64,000 nt of DNA from Termitidicoccus mucosus (GTDB lineage: Bacteria > Verrucomicrobiota > Verrucomicrobiia > Opitutales > Opitutaceae), in NCBI RefSeq assembly GCF_038725785.1, contig NZ_CP109796.1, positions 4,836,001 to 4,900,000 on the forward strand. Reading direction: 5' to 3'. Shown here one piece after another: positions 42,101 through 50,385 of this stretch (the stretch's first letter is position 1; each line of letters begins with the position of its first letter). The notes below the pieces were generated by a model that saw nothing but the letters and a program-made list of their open reading frames with translations, made no database searches and was not told the DNA's origin. The position numbers were made by a program, and so were the translations under genes.

Positions 42101-43785
42101 CCGCCAAGACCGCTGCCCTTGCCTCCGGCGAAACCGCCGCGCAAACCATCGCCGAATTTCGCCGCCAGCTCGACGACTCCCGGGCCGGCGATGCCGCGAA
42201 ACAGGAAGCCATCACCCGCCTCGAAGCCCGGTTCGCCGATACAAACACCTCCCTTGAACAAACCGCCCGGCAACTCACCGAGGCCGGCGAAAACATCGCC
42301 CGCCTGACCGAAAATGCCGCCGCCCTCCGCGAGCAAAACACCACCCTGCTTGCCGGACTCGAAACGGCCAAAAGCAACGCCGCCGCCGCCGATCAAACCG
42401 CCGCGCAGACCATCTCCGACCTTCGCGATCAACTCGACGCGACCCGGCGGCAGCTCGCCGAGTTCATCGCCGACGCCGCGGAAAAACAGGACAAGCTCGC
42501 CGCGCAGGACACCCGGCTGGCCGAAATCGCCGCCGCCCGCGACGAGACCGCGCGCCAACTTGCCGCCTCGCAGGAACAAGCCGCCGGTTTGTCCAGGGAT
42601 TCCGCCGCCCTCCGCGAGCAGATCGCCCGGCTCGACACCGAGCTCGAAACGACAAAAACCGCCGCCCGCGCCTCGGACGAAACCGCCGCCCAAACCATCA
42701 CCGCCCAGCGCGGACAAATCGACACCCTTCGCGCCGAACTCGATACTGCCAAGACCGGTGCGTCCGCCGCCGCCGAAACCGCCGCGCAAACCATCGCACA
42801 ACACCGCGCCGACCTCGACACCGCCCGCCGGCAACTCGCCGACACCCGGGAAACCGTCGCGCGTCTCACTGGCGACGCGGACGGCCTCCGCGAGCAGATC
42901 GCCAGCCTGAACGCTGGGCTGGAGACGGCCAGGACCGGCGCCGCCGAGGCCGCCCGGGCCGCCGCCCATTCGCTCGAGCAACTCCGCGTCCGGCTCGATG
43001 CCGCGGAGCAGCAGCGCGACGAGGCCGCCGCCGCAGCCGGCGCCAGGCAGGAAAAAATCACCTTGCTGGAAAAACAACTCGCCGACACCCAGGCCGAGAC
43101 CGCCTCGTCCGCCGAGGCCGCCGCCAAGACCGCCGCCGGGCTCCGCGAGCAACTCGCCGCCTCCGGTGAATCCGCCGCCCGCCTCACCGAGGCCGCCGCC
43201 GCCCTGCGCGAGCAGAACGCCACCCTGCGCGTGGAGCTTGCCGACACCAAGTCGCGCGCGACCACCTCCCTCGAAACCGCCGCGCAGACCATCGGCAAGC
43301 TCCACGCCGAACTCGAAGCCAGGAAACGCCAGTTCGAGGACGCCCTTGCCGACTCCCGCGCCCGGCAGGAACGGGTCATGATCCTCGAAAAAAACCTCGC
43401 GGACACCGTCGCCGCCGCCCGGCACGAACGCGGCCAGATCATGCAGCAGCTTGCCGCCACCCAGTCCGAGCTCGACCAAACCCGCCGCTATATCGCGGAT
43501 ATCGCCGCGGGCTACCAGAACCTCGCCTCGCGCGCCGCCCAGCTCGCCGGTCCGGCTCCCGCGGCCCCCGCCCGCCCGCTTTCCACCCCCGCCCGCCCGG
43601 CGCCGCCCCCGCCCGCAGTTCTTCCCGTGCGCACCCACAAGGTCGCCGCCGGCGACACCCTTTCCAAGCTGGCCAAGGACTATTATGGCTCCGTCGAGCG
43701 CTGGCCGGAAATCTACGAGGCCAATCGCGAAGCCCTCAAAAATCCCGCCTCCCTCGACCTTGGGATGGAACTCCTCATCCCCTGA
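39193..43785 (+). CDS. 1530-residue exported coiled-coil protein with SEL1-like head and LysM tail
   Basis: Domains in order: signal peptide 1-28 (LAWLLALLGATPAMA), a SEL1/TPR-like helical repeat around 29-100 (GSPAAQYNLGLVYLNQED), an Ala/Pro linker, about 1300 residues of heptad coiled coil (QLAASQEQAAGLSRDSAALR), a Pro-rich linker, and one LysM domain at about 1479-1530 (HKVAAGDTLSKLAKDYYG). LysM binds peptidoglycan, so the protein could be fixed to the wall while its rod spans or spaces the envelope. Long stretches are near-identical at the DNA level, so length variation by recombination is likely. It is preceded by a terminator-like hairpin, so it is probably its own unit. The partner is unknown. 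Confidence 0.88.
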   Translation: MNQAPSSRYSLAALAWLLALLGATPAMAATPDEIAALRAQAIAGSPAAQYNLGLVYLNQEDAAYDPAEAYAWMQLASENGVAGLSLGTLSARLDAAQSGRATRRLAELRAAVAAAKPARPPVVSVSPVSAAPLTAAQAGPVAAANPAPQGAAAVNELTAMMESLIAENKQLRATVVAQENRQSLLQQELSAARLDAAQSAANEKKKNENLARDLASARQSTAALEKKNDALATEARDLAGQLAQTRAAAGQARDESLKELTALRSDHAEAARQNADLAGKLAAAEKLSAELDASKRSLQAARASHAEAAALLDSTRTQLDAVRKENASLAQQLAASQSTATLVASQGSAARQQLEESRRELETDRAAADQAARETKTLQRQLAARQQELDAALAESGTKQEKISALETRLADIQTRVASSDESAAKTIGELRDRLGVAQQQLDEAGATNVRLADDSAARRGQIDTLRAELDSAKTAARAANEAAAQTVAQLQSRLADRQKELDASLSESGAKQEKVAALETLIAELQETAAKTAGELRDQLDATRRQRDESVSESVSESGAKQERIAELETRLVETAAARDETARQLAASQEQAAGLSTDSAALREQIARLNAELETTKTAAHASDETAARLAAELRQELSAAQTRLADAQTRAASSDEAATKTIGELRDRLGVAQQQLTETNEANARLADDSAARRGQIDTLRAELDSAKTAAHAANETAAQTIEQLQSRLADRQRQLDAALSESGAKQDKITALETQLADIQSRAVSSDEATAKAIAGLRDQLDESRRQRDESASDAGAKQEKITALETRLAETVAARDETARQLAASQEQAAGLSRDSAALREQIARLDTELETTKTSARASDESAAQTIEQLQSRLADRQRQLDAALSESGAKQDKIAALETQLADIQSRAVSSDESAAKTIAGLRDQLGAAQQQLTEANEASTRLADDSAAQRGQLDTLRAELDSAKTAALASGETAAQTIAEFRRQLDDSRAGDAAKQEAITRLEARFADTNTSLEQTARQLTEAGENIARLTENAAALREQNTTLLAGLETAKSNAAAADQTAAQTISDLRDQLDATRRQLAEFIADAAEKQDKLAAQDTRLAEIAAARDETARQLAASQEQAAGLSRDSAALREQIARLDTELETTKTAARASDETAAQTITAQRGQIDTLRAELDTAKTGASAAAETAAQTIAQHRADLDTARRQLADTRETVARLTGDADGLREQIASLNAGLETARTGAAEAARAAAHSLEQLRVRLDAAEQQRDEAAAAAGARQEKITLLEKQLADTQAETASSAEAAAKTAAGLREQLAASGESAARLTEAAAALREQNATLRVELADTKSRATTSLETAAQTIGKLHAELEARKRQFEDALADSRARQERVMILEKNLADTVAAARHERGQIMQQLAATQSELDQTRRYIADIAAGYQNLASRAAQLAGPAPAAPARPLSTPARPAPPPPAVLPVRTHKVAAGDTLSKLAKDYYGSVERWPEIYEANREALKNPASLDLGMELLIP
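41353..41955 (+). repeat. Near-identical 444-bp internal repeat in the coiled-coil gene
   Basis: The segment beginning gccgcgcaaaccatcgaaca at 41353 recurs at 41797, exactly 444 bases (148 codons) later, with only scattered silent or near-silent changes over about 150 bases. A second block, cgcgacgagaccgcgcgcca, occurs near 40930, 41650 and 42540. These copies indicate recent duplication within the rod. Confidence 0.8.
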
Positions 43786-43910
43786 CCGCCGGCCCGGCCT
43801 TCACCGCGGGGCTTGGCGGTTTGCATGGTGTTTTTCTTCGACATTGGCGCGTCGGCGCCGAAGGGCGTAAGCCTCCGGCTGATACCCATTCACAATGATA
43901 ATTGGACAAA

Positions 43911-43991
43911 TGGAGGGCCGAGCTCCTGCGAGGCCGTCGCGGTCGGACGTAACGTTTTCCGGCGACGGCCTCGCAGGAGCTCGGCCCTCCA
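43911..43991. repeat. Palindromic element, family A copy 1
   Basis: Arms 43911-43940 and 43962-43991 are exact reverse complements over 30 bases (core ggagggccgagctcctgcga). The 21-base loop is unrelated to those of the other copies. It lies in the 460-base gap between two convergent genes, with a family B element just to the right; the gap holds no gene. The right flank ttttcattggga is shared with the copy at 62532. Confidence 0.9.
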
Positions 43992-44061
43992 TCGAAAGGA
44001 TATTTTCATTGGGAATTGTATGAGATCCTTTTGGAGGGGCGGCCTCCCGTCCGTCCGGGTC

Positions 44062-44174
44062 GGGTGGCATGGGCGTCCCGCCCATGCGACGGCGCTCCGC
44101 GCCGCGAGGCCTCGATCAACAGGGGCGGGGTCGCTCATGCCACCCAATCCCACGGGCGGGACGCCCGTGCCACG
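44062..44174. repeat. Palindromic element, family B copy 1
   Basis: Small hairpins catgggcg-tcc-cgcccatg (44068-44086) and cacgggcg-gga-cgcccgtg (44151-44169) flank a centre, and gggtggcat (44062-44070) pairs with atgccaccc (44137-44145). A second such element is at 53114. Confidence 0.8.
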
Positions 44175-44245
44175 CAAACCACACAGAAGACGACACGGAG
44201 GTCGTCCTTCCATCAAAAGCCGTGTATTCCGTCATCGTCCGCGTA

Positions 44246-47200
44246 TCAACGGCGCGGGCGGACGAAGCGCAATCCGGCCAGCGCGGCAAACGCGAGCAGA
44301 AGCCACGGCGAGGGCGCGCCGCCGCCGGTGCTGCTTTGTTCCGCAGATCCATTGCCGCCGGTCGTTGGCGGCGGCGGAGGCTCGGGCGGCGGCTGTTGCT
44401 TGAGTTCGAGGGTCGAGATCCGGTTTTGATGGTCGGGCTCGATTTTGCGAATGGCGGCATTGCCGGTGTCGGCCACGTAGAGGTGGCCGTCCACCCCGGC
44501 GATGATGTCCCGCGGATACTTGAAGCGCGCCTGCGCCGCCGTGCCGTCGGCGCGCGTGGGTTCCAGCGGGTCGCCCGCCAGGGTGCCGGCCTCGTAGTTG
44601 CCCGTGCTGTTGGTGAAGACCGTGCGGATGGCGGAATTTTCGCAATCGGCCACGTAGAGCGTGCCGCTCCGGAACGCGAGTCCCATGGGCCGGTTGAAAT
44701 GGGCGTCGAAGCCGGCGCCGTCGCTGAAGGCCGCCTCGCCCGGCAGCCCGGCGATGGTGGCCAGGGTGCCGCTGTCGATCTTGCGGATGACGTGGTTGCC
44801 AGTGTCGGCCACGTAGATTTCGCCGGAGTCGGTCACCACGATGCCGGAGGGTTGGTTGAGCCGGGCGCCGGCCGCGTCGCCGTCGGCCCAGCCTGCTTCC
44901 CCGTCGGCGCCGAAAAGGGTGGTCACCGTGCCGCCGGCGATCACGCGGATCGCGTGGTTGAGGGTGTCGGCCACATAGACGGTTCCGGTGGCAACCGCCA
45001 CGTCGCCCGGACTGGTGAATCGCGCCGTGGCGGCCGCGTCGCCGTCGGCGAGGCCGGAGGCGGACGCGCCGGCGAAGGTCGTGACCGAGGGGGCCAGGGT
45101 GCCGGCGTGGGTGACGAGGCGGATTTGATGATTGCCGCTGTCGGCCACGTAGAGGTCGCGCGCGGGAGTGATGGCGATGCCGCTGGGGCTGTTGAAACGG
45201 GCCTCGCCGCCGGCGCCGTTGGCGAGGCCGGGCGCCTCGGTTTCGCCGGCATAGGAGCCGACGTGGAAGGTCCCGGAGGCCGCGGGGGCGATGGTGCGGA
45301 TGGCGTGCAGTTTGTCGTCGGCGACGTAGAGGGTGCCGGTGCCGTCGCGCGCCAGCGAGACCGGGCTGGGCACGAGGGATTCGACGACCCGGAGCGTGGT
45401 GACGCTGCTCGCGGAATGACTCACCGTGTCGATGACGTTGGTCGCGGTGCACCGATATTGGTAGGCGTTCATGTCCGGGGTGAGGCCGGAGATGACGAGG
45501 CGGGCGCCGTCCTCGGAAATCACATAGGTGCCGCCGTGCGGGGGGATTTCCCCGTTGCCCAGCAGTATCCAGGTCGTCCCGCCGTCGGGGGACATTTCCC
45601 ATGTGATCTGCGCCTTTGGATAGCCATCCGCCACGGCCGCCAGCGTGACATCGAAGTCGCGCACGCCGTCCGTGGCGACGGGGAGCCGCTGGAGCTCCAC
45701 CGGCTTGGTGTAGGCGATGAACGTGCCCTCCAGCGTGTATTCGCCCGCGCTGCCGTAGGCGGTGAAGCCGGAGGAGGCTGCGCTCGAGCCGGAGCCGGCG
45801 TAGCCGATGCCCCGGACTTGCAGGTAATACGAGGAGCCGCCTTCCAGTGTCAGGGATTCGATGCGCGCGTCCATCTCGGGCGAATCGGGGTCGCCGGCGG
45901 TCGCGATGGCGGGCAGGCCGTAAAAGAAGGGTTGCACCTCGAAGGAAAGTTTCGCGTCCGCCGCCACCGCCGCCGGCCTGGCGTGGATGGCGACGGTGTA
46001 ATAGGAGGAGCCCGCGGCGCCGGGGAGCGTGAGCCGGTGCATGTTGACGTCGGTGTCGCCCAGAAGGACGGCGGACTGGCTGAACGTGCTGCCGCTGGTG
46101 AGGGGGATGGTGGTGGCGTCGAAACGTCCTCCGCCGATGCCGTCGGCGGTGAAACCGACACCGTTGTCCGCATCGCCAATGATGGCGATGTCGTCTTCGT
46201 GATTATTCGCCCCCTCGTATTCGCCTTTGCTCCATTGCACGATTCTCGCCGTAAATGCCGCGCCCATGATAGCGCCCCAAGAGTTGTCGGCATGGCCGCT
46301 GTAGTATTCTTCGGAGCCCGGTCCGCCATCATGCCCAAGCCCGAAAGTATGACCAAGCTCATGGGAGGCCGTTTCGGGCATACTTGTGTAGGGTGCATCG
46401 TTGAACGCCCAGCACGGCTCATCCTTGTTGGCGGAGAATGAGTTGAGGTAGGCCCATCCACCCGCGAGTCCCTCGCTATCCGCAATCCATGCCTGATCGG
46501 GCGTAAAGATGCAGCGCATCCGTTTGTTTTTCGGGGCACTATTGAAACGCTCAACATCCGTGGTCACATTGACATTGAACGGCCTGAAATCCTCGCTGAC
46601 CACGTTCCAAATATGAACAATTTCGTCCGCGGTAAGGGCGAATGATCGCGCGACGATTGGATTGCCGTCATTGAATTCACTGTTCCAGTTGGTATCAGTC
46701 ACTGTTTCCCCGTCGAAATCCAAATAAAGCACTCCGCTGGCGTTCTCGCGGCTGTTGCGCAGGGGAATCTCGATGGGAGCGGAAGCCGCGCCTTTGGAAG
46801 ATTGACCTCCCGGCATCAAGGGGAATTGCACGCACATCACTTTCCCGATGGGGACTTGCCGAAGCCAACCCCGCCCATCGGCTCCCGTGGTGATAGTGTA
46901 GGCAAGTTTTTCGCCGCGCAGTGTGATGAGACCGGACAGATCGCCATTATCAAGGCTGAGGAAAAATCCCGCGCGCTCATGGCCGGTCATTGTTCCGCCG
47001 ACATGTCGAGAGGAGTCATCGATGGCGACCATGTTTACTTTGCCACGCATCTGCTTTCCTCCGCCTAAGTCGAAATCGATGAAATCTCCCTTGTTGATGG
47101 CAGGCAGCGCGGTGTGTGCAGCGGCAAGATCGATTTCCATCGCCGATGTTGTGGTGCCATGTGGAGCCGGGGCGTCAGCCACTTTTCCCGTGAGTTCCCA

Positions 47201-47431
47201 CGGGGAGACAGCGCCACCGGTAGGGGTCGCCTCGGCGGACTCGCCTGCGGCGGCGGCGGATTGCTCCATCGCGTCCGCCGTCACGGATTTATGCGGCGCG
47301 GCGGAGGCAGGTTGAGCCGTCTCCTCCCGTGCATGGGACGCGTGGCCGGCGTGCCGCGCATTCCAGCGCCAGGCAACAATTAACGCGGCTAGCAACAGGC
47401 AGACCGCAATCAATGGACGAACGTGTTTCAT
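44246..47431 (-). CDS. Exported metzincin protease with Ig-like and NHL-repeat domains and C-terminal sorting-type tail
   Basis: It has 1061 residues. A signal/anchor segment (7-22) is followed by a low-complexity spacer and a zinc protease domain containing SHELGHTFGLGHDGG (metzincin HExxHxxGxxH) and the Met-turn GAIMGA. A pre-peptidase-like beta domain follows, then an immunoglobulin-like domain, then at least five NHL-type propeller repeats (GEARFNSPSGIAITPARDLY, DLYVADSGNHQIRLV). The last 30 residues are a Gly/Pro/Ser stretch, a hydrophobic helix (WLLLAFAALAGLRF) and RPRR, as in bacterial C-terminal sorting signals. It should be a surface or secreted enzyme acting on proteins. It is convergent with the coiled-coil gene. 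The exact sorting family is not assignable. Confidence 0.87.
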   Translation of the reverse strand: MKHVRPLIAVCLLLAALIVAWRWNARHAGHASHAREETAQPASAAPHKSVTADAMEQSAAAAGESAEATPTGGAVSPWELTGKVADAPAPHGTTTSAMEIDLAAAHTALPAINKGDFIDFDLGGGKQMRGKVNMVAIDDSSRHVGGTMTGHERAGFFLSLDNGDLSGLITLRGEKLAYTITTGADGRGWLRQVPIGKVMCVQFPLMPGGQSSKGAASAPIEIPLRNSRENASGVLYLDFDGETVTDTNWNSEFNDGNPIVARSFALTADEIVHIWNVVSEDFRPFNVNVTTDVERFNSAPKNKRMRCIFTPDQAWIADSEGLAGGWAYLNSFSANKDEPCWAFNDAPYTSMPETASHELGHTFGLGHDGGPGSEEYYSGHADNSWGAIMGAAFTARIVQWSKGEYEGANNHEDDIAIIGDADNGVGFTADGIGGGRFDATTIPLTSGSTFSQSAVLLGDTDVNMHRLTLPGAAGSSYYTVAIHARPAAVAADAKLSFEVQPFFYGLPAIATAGDPDSPEMDARIESLTLEGGSSYYLQVRGIGYAGSGSSAASSGFTAYGSAGEYTLEGTFIAYTKPVELQRLPVATDGVRDFDVTLAAVADGYPKAQITWEMSPDGGTTWILLGNGEIPPHGGTYVISEDGARLVISGLTPDMNAYQYRCTATNVIDTVSHSASSVTTLRVVESLVPSPVSLARDGTGTLYVADDKLHAIRTIAPAASGTFHVGSYAGETEAPGLANGAGGEARFNSPSGIAITPARDLYVADSGNHQIRLVTHAGTLAPSVTTFAGASASGLADGDAAATARFTSPGDVAVATGTVYVADTLNHAIRVIAGGTVTTLFGADGEAGWADGDAAGARLNQPSGIVVTDSGEIYVADTGNHVIRKIDSGTLATIAGLPGEAAFSDGAGFDAHFNRPMGLAFRSGTLYVADCENSAIRTVFTNSTGNYEAGTLAGDPLEPTRADGTAAQARFKYPRDIIAGVDGHLYVADTGNAAIRKIEPDHQNRISTLELKQQPPPEPPPPPTTGGNGSAEQSSTGGGAPSPWLLLAFAALAGLRFVRPRR

Positions 47432-47622
47432 GGTGGCTAAATTGAGTGGCTGGCCTAAAAACCTTCAGATGCCTGATAGGTTTTTTGGCAAAAATGATGC
47501 AAAACCGCTAGATGAGTATCCTATAAAAGTAAATAATTATTAATAATCACATTATAGAATTAAAAAAATATGAATTACATCTTGATAAATGCAAAATAAT
47601 GGCCATGGCTCTCGAGTTTTCC

Positions 47623-48297
47623 ATGAAACTTAATACTTTCAGCCGCATCCTCGGTGTCGCCATCGGGATGCTCATGACGAATCTTCTTGTGCAAGGGCAG
47701 ACGGGCTCGCTCGCGGGCCGCGATGTCATCGGTTTTTGGGAGGTGGGTCCCGGCATCATGCTTTCGTCCGGTTTGAAGGTGAAACAAAGCGGCGGGCGCG
47801 TCATCGAGGGCGACTCGACTTTCATCGGCGGCACCTTTTCGGGCGGGGCATTGCTCAAGGGGCATCATAAGCTCCAGCTTACCGCCGGCTACTTCTATGC
47901 GGCGGATGACGTGAGGGCCTCGGACCTCCCGTCCGGCGAGATCGAGCAGCGGATCAACTTCATCCCGGTGGTGGCCGAGTATCACTATCGTTTCGCTTTC
48001 AGCGAAACGGTGGCGCTGCGCGCCGGAGCGCTCTTCGGCGTTTCCGCGATCAGTCTCACCTACACCAATACCGACCTGGACTCGTTTCCCGGCAAAAAAC
48101 ACTACGAGGCCGCCGTCACCTATGGCGGCAGCGTCGGAATGGACGTCAGGCTCACCGACAATCTCCACCTCGACTTCGGCTACAAATATGTCGGCACCGG
48201 CAAGACCTCTTTCAGGCCCAAGGGCGGCGGCTCGGAATACAGGATGGATTCCATCGGCGGCCACTTGCTTTCCGCCGCCCTCCAGATGCGTTTCTGA
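47623..48297 (+). CDS. Outer-membrane beta-barrel protein
   Basis: It has 224 residues from the ATG at 47623. This start gives a clean signal peptide (FSRILGVAIGMLMTNLLVQG); an in-frame ATG at 47599 adds eight unlikely residues. The mature part alternates hydrophobic and polar residues in strands with aromatic girdles (LQLTAGYFYAADD, VVAEYHYRFAFSETVALRAG, LHLDFGYKYVGTGK), and the chain ends in Phe (LQMRF), the usual signal for barrel assembly by BamA. This fits an eight-strand OmpA/OmpW-like barrel. It has an AT-rich upstream region (47510-47600) and no operon partner. Function beyond a barrel is unknown. Confidence 0.78.
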   Translation: MKLNTFSRILGVAIGMLMTNLLVQGQTGSLAGRDVIGFWEVGPGIMLSSGLKVKQSGGRVIEGDSTFIGGTFSGGALLKGHHKLQLTAGYFYAADDVRASDLPSGEIEQRINFIPVVAEYHYRFAFSETVALRAGALFGVSAISLTYTNTDLDSFPGKKHYEAAVTYGGSVGMDVRLTDNLHLDFGYKYVGTGKTSFRPKGGGSEYRMDSIGGHLLSAALQMRF

Positions 48298-48387
48298 AAA
48301 AGCCGCCGGGCGGGTTCTCTCCGTAAGCGAGGCGCCCCCGCGCAAACAGGCAACCCAGGCCGGGGATGCCGCGGCCGGCGCGGAAAA

Positions 48388-48915
48388 TCACCATCCGTAA
48401 TCCTTCGGTGAGAATCCCCGCGCCTTCATCGCGGCCTTGAGCGCGTCGAGATCGAGCCGCGCGCCGGGCCGGACGCCGTGCCGCTCGAACCAGCCTTGGT
48501 TCATCTCCAGCGCAAACTGCATGTCCTTGCCCCGCGACGAAACCGTCGTCTCGTCGTGCGGATACATCGGGTAAATCTCGCGCAGCACGCCGTCGGCGGT
48601 GAAGTAGCCGATATCGAGCGGCGTGGGCGTGTTGCGCATGTAGAACCCCATCCGGGCCGGTTTCTGGTAAACGAAAATCATCCCCTGGTCCTCCGCCAGA
48701 TCGCGCCGCCCCATCAACCCGCGCGCCATCTCCAGTTGTTGCACCGCCAGTTGCATCCGCACCGTCTGCCCGCCGACCTTGATGGAAAAATACTCCGACA
48801 CCGGTTTGCGCGCCTGCGCGTCCGATTTGGCCCCGCCGCATCCGGCCAGCGTTCCCGCGAACGCCAGCGCCAGCAGCACACCCAACAACGATGAAACCGG
48901 ATTTGCGTTTTTCAT
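48388..48915 (-). CDS. DUF192 family lipoprotein
   Basis: It has 175 residues from the ATG at 48915 and was chosen because it begins a lipoprotein signal peptide with the lipobox LAGC at about 22-25 (LAFAGTLAGCGG). The mature part is a single DUF192 domain: VQQLEMARGLMGRRDLAEDQ, then MIFVYQKPARMGFYMRNTPT with the conserved W/Y-M-x-N-T turn, and VLEMN-like ALEMNQGWFERHGV. Members are small periplasmic or secreted proteins of poorly known role. It is convergent with the beta-barrel gene and divergent from the M24 peptidase gene, whose start lies about 145 bases away, so the two share a promoter region. Confidence 0.88.
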   Translation of the reverse strand: MKNANPVSSLLGVLLALAFAGTLAGCGGAKSDAQARKPVSEYFSIKVGGQTVRMQLAVQQLEMARGLMGRRDLAEDQGMIFVYQKPARMGFYMRNTPTPLDIGYFTADGVLREIYPMYPHDETTVSSRGKDMQFALEMNQGWFERHGVRPGARLDLDALKAAMKARGFSPKDYGW

Positions 48916-49060
48916 GCCATCTGTGGCTAATGCCCGCGCGAACAAATTCAAACCATTTGGGGATTTTCGATTGCAGGCGCCGCCGCGCCGTGTGCTAAAC
49001 GAAGCGAAGGCTCCTGCAATCGACAGCCGCGCATCAAAATCCCAATCCCTTCTTCCATCC

Positions 49061-50221
49061 ATGTCTTCCGCCCGTTCCGCCGCATCCACTGCGCCCGCCC
49101 TGCTTCTCTTCGCTGACTCCGCGCACAACGCCGACCAGCTTTATTTCGGACGCGTCCATGTGCCCGACGCGTTCATTTCCTTCGCCCTCGGCGGCAAAAA
49201 ATACGCCGTGGTCAACGCCCTCGAATTTGCCCGCGTGAAGCGCGATTCCGACTTCGACGTCGTCCTCCCGCTCGAACCCTACGCCGATGCCGCGTTCGGG
49301 AAATACTCGCATCTCGGGCGCCTCTCGCCCGCCGAGACCATCGCGGTCATCGCCGCCGAATTCCGCGTGCGGCATTTCCGCGTGCCCGAGGACTTCCCCG
49401 CCAGCCTTTACGCGCGCCTCACGCAGCTCCACGGCCTCCGGCTCGACCCCGCCAACGGCCCCTTTTTCCCGGAACGCGAAATCAAGACCGCCCGCGAGGC
49501 CGCCGCCCTCCGCGAAGGCAACCGCGCCGCCGCGCTCGGCATCGCCGCCGCGGAGCGCGCCTTGCGCGCCGCCACCGTCCGCGCGGGCAAACTCTTTCTC
49601 GACGGACGTCCGCTCACCTCCGAGCGCCTCAAGACCGCCATCGAAATCGCCTGCCTGGAGGCGGGCGCGTTCTCCCTCGACACCATCGCCGCCGGCGGCG
49701 ACCAGGCTTGCGACCCGCACGAGGCCGGGCATGGCCCGCTGCGCGCCGGCGAGCTCATTGTCGTGGACGTTTTTCCGCGCGTGCAAAAGACCGGCTACCA
49801 CGGCGACATGACGCGCACCTTCCTGAAAGGCCGCGCCAGCGACGCCCGGCGCGCGCTCGTCGCCGCCGTCCGCGAGGCGCAACTCGCCGCGCTCAAGGCC
49901 ATCCGCGCCGGTGTCAACGGCCAGGTCGTGCACGGCGCGGTCAACACGGTTTTCGCCGCCCGCGGCTACGAGACGAAACGCACCGCCAAGGGCGCGACGG
50001 GCTTTTTCCACGGCACCGGGCACGGCCTCGGCCTCGCCGTGCACGAGGCGCCGCGCGTGAGCACAGTGGATTATGTGTTGAAAAAAGGCTCCGTGGTGAC
50101 CGTCGAGCCGGGCCTGTATTATCCCGGCCTGGGCGGCTGCCGCATCGAGGACGTCGTCCAAGTCACCGCCACGCGTCCCAAAATGCTCTCCGATTTCCAC
50201 TACGAATGGGAAATTGAATGA
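49061..50221 (+). CDS. pepP: M24 metallopeptidase (Xaa-Pro aminopeptidase-like)
   Basis: Cytoplasmic two-metal aminopeptidase expected to remove N-terminal residues before proline. It has 386 residues from the ATG at 49061. A creatinase-like N-terminal domain (1-140) precedes the pita-bread catalytic domain, with ligands Asp236 (VVDVFP), Asp249 (GYHGDMTRTF), His321 (GTGHGLGL), Glu349 (TVEPGLYY) and Glu363 (CRIEDVV) all present. The stop codon TGA at 50219 is the first triplet of a palindromic element's left arm, so the C-terminus may be defined by repeat DNA. A 5-residue tail EWEIE precedes it. Whether the substrate is Xaa-Pro dipeptides or longer peptides is not resolved. Confidence 0.9.
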   Translation: MSSARSAASTAPALLLFADSAHNADQLYFGRVHVPDAFISFALGGKKYAVVNALEFARVKRDSDFDVVLPLEPYADAAFGKYSHLGRLSPAETIAVIAAEFRVRHFRVPEDFPASLYARLTQLHGLRLDPANGPFFPEREIKTAREAAALREGNRAAALGIAAAERALRAATVRAGKLFLDGRPLTSERLKTAIEIACLEAGAFSLDTIAAGGDQACDPHEAGHGPLRAGELIVVDVFPRVQKTGYHGDMTRTFLKGRASDARRALVAAVREAQLAALKAIRAGVNGQVVHGAVNTVFAARGYETKRTAKGATGFFHGTGHGLGLAVHEAPRVSTVDYVLKKGSVVTVEPGLYYPGLGGCRIEDVVQVTATRPKMLSDFHYEWEIE

Positions 50222-50368
50222 ATGCGGAATTCGGATTGCGGAATGCGGAATAAAAGGCATCGCCAGCCGCCGTCCGTTTTTCCAAAACTCCGCCATCATC
50301 CGTCCGCGCCGCCGCCTCGCTCCAAAGGTTTTCCCATTCCGAATTCCGCAATCCGCATTCCGCATTCA
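50219..50368. repeat. Phrase palindrome (gaatgcggaat type) from a stop codon to 17 bases before the next start
   Basis: Left arm 50219-50251 and right arm 50336-50368 pair over 33 bases with two mismatches. Each arm repeats gaatgcggaattcggattgc-like phrases. The 84-base centre is C-rich with no gene. The element begins at the stop codon of the peptidase gene and fills the gap to the ATG at 50386. Confidence 0.9.
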
Positions 50369-50385
50369 ATGCAATCCGCATTCCC

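Noticed and set aside
41353-42660. The repeated blocks seen as a possible CRISPR or satellite array
   Set aside because: They are in frame, 444 bp apart and part of a coiled-coil gene; there are no short direct repeats with unique spacers.
39716-43460. Several long frames in all other phases over the coiled-coil gene
   Set aside because: Low-complexity Ala/Gln/Glu codons stay open in every frame in GC-rich DNA; only the plus frame at 39193 has a signal peptide and LysM domain.
43801-44429. Small frames such as those over the palindromes at 43911 and 44062
   Set aside because: They are translations of dispersed repeats (family A and B) with no start context or conserved domain.
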